From Pseudomonadota bacterium (lineage in GTDB: Bacteria > Pseudomonadota > Gammaproteobacteria > UBA1113), in contig JAJXVQ010000004.1 of assembly GCA_021782065.1 (NCBI GenBank), positions 1 to 32,013 on the forward strand: a DNA stretch of 32,013 nt. The letters run 5' to 3'. The notes under the pieces are model-generated. The model was not told where the DNA came from and did not search any database. It worked only from the letters and a program-made list of their open reading frames with translations. A program made the translations under genes and the position numbers. Shown here in pieces: positions 24,350 to 32,013 of this stretch. Every line of letters begins with the position of its first letter. Position 1 is the stretch's first letter.

Positions 24350-24709
24350 TCAGGAAATAACGCAGCTCTGGGTTTTTATATTTACTGCATTTAGTACTTC
24401 AGTGAAAAGCTTGTTACTCAATAAGCCAGTCTCAGAAAAATCCTCTAATACCTTCTGAGCATCTTTTCCTCGTAGAACAAATTCTGTAGGAGAAGTTTTT
24501 AACAATTCAAAGCTCCTTTCTTCGGGAAGAACGAAAGGAGAGGTATTTGCGTAAGCAGTTGTTATTTTTTCGAAAGTATCTGCGGTTTTAGAGTCGCGAC
24601 ACTTAATGGAGAAAGTATTTTTATCGATTATCTTAATCTGTGATACTGGATAATCAACGGTTTTCCCTTGAAACGCCTTTTTTTGAGTTTCTAGAAGAAC
24701 TGCTGACAT
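24350..24709 (-). CDS. Unrecognised 119-residue protein ending in a CaaX box (CVIS)
   Basis: Not recognised as a family. No signal peptide or membrane helix. The ATG has AGAGG about 8 nt upstream, which supports a real gene. The last residues are KTQSCVIS followed directly by TGA: Cys, two aliphatic residues and Ser form a canonical CaaX prenylation motif (H-Ras ends CVLS). Bacteria lack the farnesyltransferase, but Legionella pneumophila effectors such as AnkB use host prenylation of such a box to reach membranes. The body has strands and helices in the order seen in the neighbouring 218-residue protein (FELLKTSPTEFVLRGKDAQKV against FTVKLPEINHIVMKGCIDNVV). Gene reality is well supported; a host-targeted role is inference. 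Confidence 0.75.
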   Translation of the reverse strand: MSAVLLETQKKAFQGKTVDYPVSQIKIIDKNTFSIKCRDSKTADTFEKITTAYANTSPFVLPEERSFELLKTSPTEFVLRGKDAQKVLEDFSETGLLSNKLFTEVLNAVNIKTQSCVIS

Positions 24710-24767
24710 GGTAGTATACCTCTTTGATTTTTTGTTCTATTGTAAGACAACTTTAAATAATTATACA

Positions 24768-24887
24768 TCAACAGCGACACCAATAATATCCTTTTCTTAC
24801 TCCATCCGCTGGATCAGGCTGAGCTACAGTTACTTGGATGCCTTGCTCAACTTCAAGTTCAGCTTCGGGCCATTGTTTTCTTTCAGT
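24768..24887 (-). pseudogene. C-terminal remnant of a lost gene
   Basis: The minus strand from 24887 to the TGA at 24770-24768 is open and protein-like: it reads WPEAELEVEQGIQVTVAQ, then PDPADGVRKGYYWCRC. There is no start codon in frame, and the frame is cut at the edge of the half family-2 element at 24889. This looks like the 3' end of a gene broken at or near the repeat. The source protein was not recognised. Confidence 0.4.
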
Positions 24888-24888
24888 G

Positions 24889-24960
24889 TATACTCATTCC
24901 ACTTCAAGACGCGAGCTTTGCAAGTTCCCAGGATAATCGCCCAGAACCATCATTGCTGTT
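24889..24960. mobile_element. Family-2 element, copy H (left arm only)
   Basis: TATACTCATTCCACTTCAAG, then GCGAGCTTTGCAAG and an 18-nt stretch CCCAGGATAATCGCCCAG shared exactly with copy G. The second end is not evident; TTTTCAAGTGTAATAGGC near 25036-25053 may be its decayed right end. Read on the minus strand the arm gives MVLGDYPGNLQSSRLEVE, the counterpart of the frame in copy G. Confidence 0.6.
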
Positions 24961-25242
24961 GTGTCAAACACGCCGTAAACCCATAAAGAGGCAGTTTGTT
25001 GTAAAGATAAGCTCATAGTCGATGAAGCTGCGCTTTAAACTTTTCAAGTGTAATAGGCTGGACTCTGCCTTTTTCAATGTCTTCCATTCCTTCTTATTTA
25101 AGTGCTCTAAAAAAAACAGTCAAAATAAGTAACTATATGAATAATATATGTATTTTTCACTAACTCGATCACCCATACAACTGTTCCCGTAGGTGGTGAA
25201 ACTTTTGATAGTGGACGGGGAATCTTGTTCGTTTTCATGAAG

Positions 25243-25302
25243 ATTGCCGAAAAAATTACAAATTTCGGCGAAAATTGCCGAATTTGTGGCAAATTTCGAC
25301 TG
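25243..25302. repeat. Tandem pair of about 29-bp direct repeats upstream of coaD
   Basis: Unit 1 (25243-25271) and unit 2 (25274-25302) both have the frame ATTGCCGAA, 8 variable bases, CAAATTTCG, one variable base, C. The unit also has internal symmetry (CGAA/TTCG). It lies about 50 bp upstream of the putative -10 of coaD and could be an operator, or chance in AT-rich sequence. Confidence 0.4.
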
Positions 25303-25347
25303 TGCCGTCTTAATCACAGTCGGATCGCCTTTATGGCGGTACCATAG

Positions 25348-25353
25348 TATAAT
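25348..25353 (+). promoter_or_regulatory. Candidate -10 box for coaD
   Basis: A perfect TATAAT 37 nt before the coaD ATG. The hexamer 17 bp upstream is a poor -35, so this is a candidate only. Confidence 0.4.
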
Positions 25354-25389
25354 AATGCCAAATTTCTCTAATCTAAGGCCAAAACAACC

Positions 25390-25872
25390 ATGCACGCGAT
25401 ATTTCCTGGTACATTCGATCCGTTGACCCGTGGGCACTTAGACTTAATCACCCGTGCGGCTAAGCTATTTGGCCATTTGCTGGTGGCGGTCAATGCCGGG
25501 GGAAGTAGCGTTAAAAAGCCTTTATTTTCAACGGATGAGCGTGTGACGATGCTGAAAGCAGAGTTACAGCATCTGTCGAATGTGGAAGTGTCTACTTTTT
25601 CGGGCTTATTGGTGGATTTTGCTAAAGCTAAGCACATTATGACCGTGGTACGTGGGGTTAGAAACAGTGTTGATTGTGAATATGAAATGCAACTAGCACA
25701 CATGAATGGTCAATTACAACCCAATTTAGAAGTGGTTTTTTTGGCAGCTAAGGCGGAATACAGTTTTGTACGCGCCAGTTGGGTGAGGGAATTTGCTGCC
25801 TTGGGCGGAGATGTGGGCACCTTTGTAACACCTAGCGTGGCAGCGGCACTGAAAAATAAAATCCTGTCGTAG
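25390..25872 (+). CDS. coaD: Phosphopantetheine adenylyltransferase
   Basis: Transfers AMP from ATP to 4'-phosphopantetheine, the penultimate step of CoA synthesis; cytosolic hexamer. 160 residues, standard length. N-terminal nucleotidyltransferase motif FPGTFDPLTRGHLDLI (5-20, with the T/HxGH-type RGH), VVRGVRNSVDCEYEMQLAHMN near 86-106, and the late motif YSFVRASWVRE (about 120-130). In most CoaD the late motif is YSFISSSLVRE, so ISS is replaced here by VRA. The ATG has AAGG about 11 nt upstream. It is followed by the YfhL-type ferredoxin gene, a common gammaproteobacterial pairing. Confidence 0.95.
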   Translation: MHAIFPGTFDPLTRGHLDLITRAAKLFGHLLVAVNAGGSSVKKPLFSTDERVTMLKAELQHLSNVEVSTFSGLLVDFAKAKHIMTVVRGVRNSVDCEYEMQLAHMNGQLQPNLEVVFLAAKAEYSFVRASWVREFAALGGDVGTFVTPSVAAALKNKILS

Positions 25873-25921
25873 GGACAGATCCCCCGTGGTTGCCCCTATG
25901 GGAGAAAGAGGTTTCCTTTAA

Positions 25922-27099
<1,178 letters not shown>

Positions 27100-27118
27100 T
27101 TAGGGATTAAGATTGAAT

Positions 27119-28276
27119 ATGAGACATTCTACCTGGACTAAGGAATATAAATCAAAACAAATCGCCTTATATGATCGCACTTTCGTATTATGTGCAATTT
27201 TGATTGTGATTATGGGCTTAGTGATGGTAGCTTCGTCATCGATGATGATATCCACGCATGCTTATAATACGCCATTTCATTATTTGTTTAGGCAATTACT
27301 CAGTATAGGGATGGGAATGGTCCTATGCGCAGTGATAGTACAAATGCCGCTGCGCCGTATAGAAAAACACAGCCGTATTTTATTGATAGTGGCTTTGGCC
27401 CTATTGGCATTGGTACTGGTGCCGGGTATAGGACGCTCTGTCAATGGTAGCAGGCGTTGGTTGCATTTAGGGCCGCTTAATTTCCAAGTGTCGGAACTGG
27501 CGAAGCTATTCTATATTATTTATTTAGCCGGGTATTTAAATCGTTTTCGCGATAAATTGGTTGAAAAACAGCGTACCGTTATTCTGCCTATTATCATCCT
27601 AGGTATCACCAGTATACTGTTATTATTAGAGCCGGACTTTGGTTCAGCGGTGGTCATAGCCGCAACCACCTTGGGGTTATTATTTTTAACAGGTGTGCGT
27701 GTACGCTATTTTATATTGTTAATCGTCCTGGCTTTACTGGCCTTAGCTGCGTTAGCGGTAGTGTCACCGTATCGTCTATTACGCTTAACCAGCTTTTTAA
27801 ATCCTTGGGCCGATCAATATGGCAGTGGTTATCAATTGACACAATCTTTAATTGCTTTTGGACGCGGTGGTATCGCGGGCGTAGGCTTAGGGGAGAGCAT
27901 TCAAAAACTATTTTATTTGCCCGAAGCGCATACCGATTTCTTATTTGCCGTATTAGGCGAAGAAATGGGTTTGGCGGGTATGGTAACCATTTTGCTGTTG
28001 TATGCTGTATTTTTCTGGCGCGTGTTTGTGATCGGTCACCGCGCCTATAAAGAACGCTTATTTTTTGCGGCGTTTTTGGCCTATGGTTTAGGCTTGTGGC
28101 TTTCTTGCCAGGTACTCATTAACATAGGTGTGAATGTAGGGCTGTTGCCTACGAAGGGTTTAACCCTACCGTTGATGAGTTATGGTGGAAGTAGTCTATT
28201 GACTAATTTTATTTTAATCGGTTTTATTTTACGCGTGGATCATCAAATGCGTATACATTATATGAGTCAGCATTGA
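27119..28276 (+). CDS. ftsW: Septal peptidoglycan glycosyltransferase FtsW (SEDS family)
   Basis: Polytopic inner-membrane glycosyltransferase acting with FtsI at the septum. About 385 residues and roughly ten hydrophobic helices. Signature features: GSRRWLHLGPLNFQVSELAK (near 110-129), LEPDFGSA with the catalytic-region Asp, PEAHTDFLFAVLGEEMGL, and the C-terminal GLTLPLMSYGGSSLL. I favour the ATG at 27119; a TTG two codons earlier is nearer the AGGGA ribosome-binding site and is also possible. Identification as FtsW and not RodA rests on the adjacent murG. Its stop overlaps the murG ATG (TGATG). Confidence 0.94.
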   Translation: MRHSTWTKEYKSKQIALYDRTFVLCAILIVIMGLVMVASSSMMISTHAYNTPFHYLFRQLLSIGMGMVLCAVIVQMPLRRIEKHSRILLIVALALLALVLVPGIGRSVNGSRRWLHLGPLNFQVSELAKLFYIIYLAGYLNRFRDKLVEKQRTVILPIIILGITSILLLLEPDFGSAVVIAATTLGLLFLTGVRVRYFILLIVLALLALAALAVVSPYRLLRLTSFLNPWADQYGSGYQLTQSLIAFGRGGIAGVGLGESIQKLFYLPEAHTDFLFAVLGEEMGLAGMVTILLLYAVFFWRVFVIGHRAYKERLFFAAFLAYGLGLWLSCQVLINIGVNVGLLPTKGLTLPLMSYGGSSLLTNFILIGFILRVDHQMRIHYMSQH

Positions 28277-29349
28277 TGCGTAAAAAAATATTAATTATGG
28301 CGGGCGGCACAGGTGGCCACATTTTTCCTGCATTGGCGGTAGCGGAAGCGCTAACAGCGCGTGGAATAGAAGTCGCTTGGTTGGGTCGTGCAGCGGGTAT
28401 GGAGGCGGATATCGTTGCCAAAGCAGGCTTGCCTTTATTCACCATTGAAGTCGGAGGGTTACGCGGTCATGGTTGGCAGCGTTTGCTATTAGCACCCTGG
28501 CAATTATTGCGAGCCTTAAAACAAGCGATGCAACATATGCAGCGTTGGCAGCCGGATCTGGTATTAGGCTTTGGGGGTTATGCCAGCGGCCCGGGCGGTG
28601 TGGCTGCATTTTTACGGCGCATACCCTTATGTATTCAAGAACAAAACGCGGTACCGGGTTATACCAATCGTATTTTAGCGAAAATGGCCAAAAAGGTATT
28701 TGCAGCTTTCCCCAGCGCTTTTGCAGGCAATAAGAAAGTAACCATCACTGGCAACCCTTTGCGCCGCAGTTTATTACAATTGCTAGAACCACAAACGCGT
28801 TTAGGCTCTAGACAGGGGCCAGTGCATATTTTAGTGATGGGCGGCAGCCAAGGCGCTAAAGCCTTAAATGAAGCGGTGCCTAAAGCCTTAAAAACAGCCC
28901 TAGATGCTGACATGGTGCGGGTGCGACATCAAAGCGGCCAGCGGCACTACGATGCAGCCGTCGCAGCCTATGCGAATATGAATGGTGTAGAAGTCTTGCC
29001 TTTTATTGACGATATGGCGGCAGCGTACAATTGGGCCGATTTGGTCATTGCCCGTGCAGGCGCGGCTACGGTCAGCGAAATGGCGGCCATCGGTTTGGCC
29101 AGTGTTTTGGTACCCTATCCGTATGCGGTAGACGATCATCAAGCCAAAAATGCGGCTTATTTAACAGAAGGGGGTGCTGCGTGCGTTATCGCTGAAAAAG
29201 ACAGCGCCAGCTTAGAAAGTATTTTAACACCCGCATTCTTGAAACGTGAAGCGTTATTGGGTATGGCTAAAGCGGCCTATGCCTTGGGGCGCAAAGATGC
29301 TACAGAAATTATTGTTGAAGACAGTTTAGGAGTTTTAGGTGCCAAATAA
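28276..29349 (+). CDS. murG: UDP-GlcNAc:undecaprenyl-PP-MurNAc-pentapeptide GlcNAc transferase
   Basis: Peripheral inner-membrane transferase that converts lipid I to lipid II. About 357 residues. N-terminal G-loop [47 protein letters not shown], second G-loop [12 protein letters not shown], and the UDP-GlcNAc site [23 protein letters not shown]. Start ATG overlaps the ftsW stop by one base; a preceding in-frame TTG adds nothing. The 3' end overlaps the GTG of murC by 11 bp. Part of the ftsW-murG-murC-murB operon. Confidence 0.97.
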   Translation: MRKKILIMAGGTGGHIFPALAVAEALTARGIEVAWLGRAAGMEADIVAKAGLPLFTIEVGGLRGHGWQRLLLAPWQLLRALKQAMQHMQRWQPDLVLGFGGYASGPGGVAAFLRRIPLCIQEQNAVPGYTNRILAKMAKKVFAAFPSAFAGNKKVTITGNPLRRSLLQLLEPQTRLGSRQGPVHILVMGGSQGAKALNEAVPKALKTALDADMVRVRHQSGQRHYDAAVAAYANMNGVEVLPFIDDMAAAYNWADLVIARAGAATVSEMAAIGLASVLVPYPYAVDDHQAKNAAYLTEGGAACVIAEKDSASLESILTPAFLKREALLGMAKAAYALGRKDATEIIVEDSLGVLGAK

Positions 29350-30778
29350 CAATCCGATTTTACAATATGCGCAAGAAATGGGTATGAAGTTTAGTATACG
29401 CCGTATTCATTTGATCGGCATAGGCGGCGCTGGGATGGGCGGTATTGCTGAGGTATTACATAATCAAGGTTTTAACGTCACCGGTTCCGATAGTGGCGAT
29501 AATGCCATGACGCAACGCCTTAAAAAATTGGGCATTACCGTATACCATGGTCATGATGGGCGTCATGTAGAAGGTGCCGAGGTAGTGGTGCGTTCTAGTG
29601 CGGTGGCTGAAGACAATGTAGAAGTCGTTTATGCGCACACACACAAAATTCCCGTGGTGATGCGCGCGCAAATGTTGGCAGAACTGATGCGTTTTCATCA
29701 TGGTATAGCCATTGCCGGCACGCATGGCAAAACGACCACAACGAGCTTGGCTGCCAGTGTGTTGGCCGAGGCGGGTTTAGATCCCACTTTTGTGATTGGC
29801 GGTTTATTAAATAGCGCCGGCACCAATGCGCGTTTGGGGAAAGGACAATTTTTTGTAGTTGAGGCCGATGAATCCGATGCGTCATTTTTATTGCTAACGC
29901 CTATCTTAGCCATTGTCACCAACATCGATATGGATCATATGGAAACGTATGCCGGTGACTTTCAACGCTTACAACAAACTTTTTTACAATTTATACATCA
30001 TTTACCTTTTTATGGTGCGGCCATTGTATGTTTGGACGATCCCATCATTGCGCAATTATTACCGCACATATCGAGACGCATGGTGACTTACGGGATAGAC
30101 AGTGAAGCGGATGTGCGTGCCGTAAATGTCGTTCAACAGGGTGTGCAAACTGAATTTACTGTGCTGCGCAAAGGCAAAGCGCCATTAGCCTTGCGGCTTA
30201 ATTTAGCAGGGCGTCATAATGTATTAAATGCTTTGTCTATAGTCGCACTAGCCGAAATATTGGATATAGACGACGCCAACCTGACGCGCGCTTTTGCGGA
30301 ATTTCAAGGGATAGGGCGACGATTTCAAATTTATGGTGAATATAAGCCTAAGCCCGATGTGGGTGTATTGATAGTCGATGATTATGGTCACCATCCACGA
30401 GAAGTGGCGGCTACATTGGCCGCAGCGCGCGCCGCTTGGCCGGAACGACGTTTGGTGTTGGCGTATCAACCGCATCGCTATACGCGCACGCGGGATTTAT
30501 TAGACGATTTTGCCGAAGTGTTATCCAGCGTCGATGTGCTATTGTTATTGGAAGTGTATGCTGCGGGCGAAGAACCTATCTCTGGAGTGAATAGCCGTGC
30601 TTTGGCTAGAGCCATACGGGAACGCGGCAAGGTTGAGCCTATTTTAGTAGGCGAAATCGCTCAATTGTCGGAATTATTAGTTTCTGTGTTAAAACAAGAT
30701 GATGTACTGCTAACCCAAGGCGCAGGCAGTATAGGCGGAGTGGCTAAAATGTTATTGAGTCCAAAGAGTGAGGTGTAA
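29339..30778 (+). CDS. murC: UDP-N-acetylmuramate--L-alanine ligase
   Basis: ATP-dependent ligase that adds L-Ala to UDP-MurNAc. 479 residues. Motifs: [18 protein letters not shown] (UDP-MurNAc site), [13 protein letters not shown] (P-loop), [23 protein letters not shown], and [14 protein letters not shown] in the third domain. I chose the GTG at 29339 because AGGAG lies 6 nt upstream and an N-terminal extension before the Rossmann motif is normal in gammaproteobacterial MurC; the ATG at codon 14 or 16 is the alternative. Overlaps murG by 11 bp and is followed by murB after 3 nt. Confidence 0.97.
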   Translation: MPNNNPILQYAQEMGMKFSIRRIHLIGIGGAGMGGIAEVLHNQGFNVTGSDSGDNAMTQRLKKLGITVYHGHDGRHVEGAEVVVRSSAVAEDNVEVVYAHTHKIPVVMRAQMLAELMRFHHGIAIAGTHGKTTTTSLAASVLAEAGLDPTFVIGGLLNSAGTNARLGKGQFFVVEADESDASFLLLTPILAIVTNIDMDHMETYAGDFQRLQQTFLQFIHHLPFYGAAIVCLDDPIIAQLLPHISRRMVTYGIDSEADVRAVNVVQQGVQTEFTVLRKGKAPLALRLNLAGRHNVLNALSIVALAEILDIDDANLTRAFAEFQGIGRRFQIYGEYKPKPDVGVLIVDDYGHHPREVAATLAAARAAWPERRLVLAYQPHRYTRTRDLLDDFAEVLSSVDVLLLLEVYAAGEEPISGVNSRALARAIRERGKVEPILVGEIAQLSELLVSVLKQDDVLLTQGAGSIGGVAKMLLSPKSEV

Positions 30779-30781
30779 ATC

Positions 30782-31663
30782 ATGTCCAGTGTGTTGCGTG
30801 GTGAATTACAAGAAAACCTTAAACTAGCGGAATGGACCACGTGGCGCGTGGGCGGTTTAGCTAAACGCTGTTATTTTCCCGCAGATAAAGGCGACCTCGC
30901 GGCTTTTTTAGAAAGCTGCCCGCTAGACGAGCCTTTATTGTGGTTGGGTTTAGGTAGTAATACGTTGATCCGCGATAAGGGGTTTAACGGCACGGTGATT
31001 ATTACCCAAGGACATTTAAAAGAATTAAGCGAATCACCTACGGGCACTATACGCGCTGAAGCGGGCGTATCCTGTGCGCAAGTGGCACGTTTTTCAGCGC
31101 GGGCGGGCTATCAGCAGGGCGAATTTCTGGCGGGCATTCCTGGCACCATCGGTGGCGCGTTGGCCATGAATGCCGGTTGTTTTGGTCGTCAGACTTGGGA
31201 ACAAATCGTTGCTGTGGAAACCATCGATCGCCGCGGTCATATCATAATACGAACGTCTAAAGAATATACCATCGCATATAGGGAAGTGACCAGACCGACC
31301 GAAGAATGGTTTATTGCAGCCCACTTTGAATTTCCACGCGGCAATAAAGAAGAATCACTTGCCACCATCAAAGACCTATTGGCCAAACGCGCAGCCTCGC
31401 AGCCTACGGGTAAACCTTGCTGCGGCTCGGTGTTTCGCAATCCCCCGGGTGATTTTTCGGGCCGTTTGATAGAAGCTTCAGGCTTAAAAGGGTTTCGCAT
31501 AGGCGGAGCCGAAGTGTCCACAAAACACGCTAATTTTATTATTAATACAGGTGATGCCACTGCCCACGAGATAGAATTGGTCATGGCCCATGTGCAAGCT
31601 GAAGTGCTGCGTCTACACGGCGTGACTTTGCAACCCGAGGTACATATAGTGGGGGATGTTTAG
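30782..31663 (+). CDS. murB: UDP-N-acetylenolpyruvoylglucosamine reductase
   Basis: FAD enzyme that reduces UDP-GlcNAc-enolpyruvate to UDP-MurNAc. 293 residues, type II (short, no E. coli-type insertion). FAD-binding landmarks: TWRVGGLAKRCYFP (about 19-32), LGLGSNTLIRDKGF (57-70), GIPGTIGGALAMNAGCFG (116-133); YREV with the substrate-side Tyr; CGSVFRNPPGDFSGRLIEASG with the catalytic Ser; and the C-terminal Glu in LQPEVHIVG. Follows murC by 3 nt and ends the operon as far as visible; ddl and ftsQ, often next, are not directly adjacent. Confidence 0.97.
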   Translation: MSSVLRGELQENLKLAEWTTWRVGGLAKRCYFPADKGDLAAFLESCPLDEPLLWLGLGSNTLIRDKGFNGTVIITQGHLKELSESPTGTIRAEAGVSCAQVARFSARAGYQQGEFLAGIPGTIGGALAMNAGCFGRQTWEQIVAVETIDRRGHIIIRTSKEYTIAYREVTRPTEEWFIAAHFEFPRGNKEESLATIKDLLAKRAASQPTGKPCCGSVFRNPPGDFSGRLIEASGLKGFRIGGAEVSTKHANFIINTGDATAHEIELVMAHVQAEVLRLHGVTLQPEVHIVGDV

Positions 31664-31674
31664 AATATCAGTTC

Positions 31675-31805
31675 TATACTCTTCATATTTTATTTTTAGG
31701 GAGGTGTTGTCTCCGCTCATCCCGCACTAGTATATGACAGAAGTACGTCACTCCCTGGTGCTCGAGGACTAGTCTTCTACCCCAAAACCAACTGCTATGG
31801 GTATA
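31675..31805 (+). mobile_element. Family-1 element, copy F, downstream of murB
   Basis: A 131-bp copy. Left end TATACTCTTCATATTTTATT, right end CCAACTGCTATGGGTATA. Outer arms pair (TTTTATTTTTAGGG with CCCCAAAACCAA, allowing G-T pairs). Inner stem GCACTAG/CTGGTGC. The conserved AGTCTTCT lies in the right half as in copies A and D. Confidence 0.78.
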
Positions 31806-31852
31806 TACCGATTGGTTCTACTCAAAATTCACCCCGATCTATTCTAAGATCT

Positions 31853-31889
31853 TAGGGCCTGTAGCCATTCATTTTGCAGCCGATAAACC
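31853..31889. repeat. Partial family-4 element
   Basis: Begins TAGGGCCTGTAGCC and continues with CATTTTGCAGCCGATAAACC, a 20-nt exact match to the right arm of the full family-4 element near 13238-13257. The remainder of the element is missing. Confidence 0.55.
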
Positions 31890-31983
31890 TCTGTACTGGA
31901 CAAAAGATTAGAAAATAGGAGTTAACCCGCTGATTTTACTTAAAAAACATAATATACTTTTGTTGTGAAGACAGGAGAATATT

Positions 31984-32013
31984 ATGAAAGCAACCAGCGA
32001 GTTAAGTCGTATT
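31984..32013 (+). CDS. 5' end of an unidentified gene
   Basis: ATG at 31984 preceded by AGGAG (31973-31977, 6 nt spacing). Ten codons are visible (MKATSELSRI) before the window ends. Too short to identify; the strong ribosome-binding site and the end-of-window position make a real gene likely. Confidence 0.55.
   Translation, partial: MKATSELSRI

Larger units (their letters stand above)
24710..25389. other. 680-bp region without an intact gene: gene debris, half repeat, coaD promoter
   Basis: From left to right: a minus-strand open stretch that ends a former gene (24768-24887), a half family-2 element (24889 to about 24960), two tiny overlapping minus-strand frames (24894-25087), about 100 bp of nothing recognised, a pair of about 30-bp direct repeats (25243-25302), and a TATAAT before coaD. 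No intact gene is supported. Confidence 0.6.
31664..31983. other. Spacer downstream of murB with two repeat elements
   Basis: 320 bp without a gene. Contains family-1 copy F (31675-31805) and a partial family-4 copy (31853-31889). The rest is AT-rich and carries the leader of the gene starting at 31984. CATAATATAC near 31948-31957 could be a -10 region, but no -35 is evident. Confidence 0.5.

Overview
The window reads as part of a chromosome of a gammaproteobacterium, most likely a host-associated member of the Legionellales/Coxiellaceae type. The evidence is gene content and order: a two-subunit glycine decarboxylase operon (gcvT-gcvH-gcvPA-gcvPB), mrcA divergent from pilMNO, pilQ-aroK-damX, coaD next to a YfhL-type ferredoxin, and ftsW-murG-murC-murB. 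Several loci look thinned out compared with free-living relatives. There are no rib genes or thiL between nrdR, nusB and pgpA, no pilP between pilO and pilQ, and no aroB between aroK and damX. The assignment is by gene recognition only; no search was run.

Layout. 1-985: 5' part of ettA (minus). 1110-4354: yqaE, then glyA, nrdR, nusB and pgpA. 4344-6494: plsY (minus), orn (plus), comF (minus). 6534-7388: a bioC-like methyltransferase. 7596-12068: the glycine cleavage operon (minus). 12157-12951: an unrecognised 264-residue protein (minus). 13300-15744: mrcA (PBP1A, minus). 16122-22073: pilM-N-O-Q, aroK and damX. 22198-23256: hemE. 23558-25087: two small unrecognised genes and gene debris (all minus). 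25390-31663: coaD, ferredoxin, xth, ftsW, murG, murC, murB. 31984-end: the first codons of another gene.

The genes fall into one-carbon/glycine metabolism (GlyA plus the cleavage system), peptidoglycan synthesis and division (PBP1A, FtsW, MurG/C/B, DamX), phospholipid synthesis (PgpA, PlsY), a reduced type IV pilus or DNA-uptake assembly complex (PilMNOQ, with ComF elsewhere), and RNA/DNA maintenance (Orn, NusB, NrdR, Xth, EttA).

The striking feature is the non-coding sequence. Almost every long spacer holds a short palindromic, MITE-like element. I see at least four families: (1) about 125 bp, ends like TATACTCTTCGCA, six copies; (2) about 120-160 bp, ends like TATATACCC, three copies; (3) long hairpins around GTCGCAGCTCGG, three copies; (4) about 160 bp, ends TAGGGCCTATTG, one full and one partial copy. 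Family 1 copies keep their stems through paired changes in both arms. Elements also enter genes: one forms about 40 in-frame codons at the start of xth, and others supply the C-termini and stop codons of gcvPA and gcvPB. This resembles the in-frame palindromic elements of Rickettsia, but the sequences here are their own families. A second notable item is a 119-residue unknown protein ending in Cys-Val-Ile-Ser, a eukaryotic-style CaaX prenylation box, which would fit an effector delivered to a host cell.
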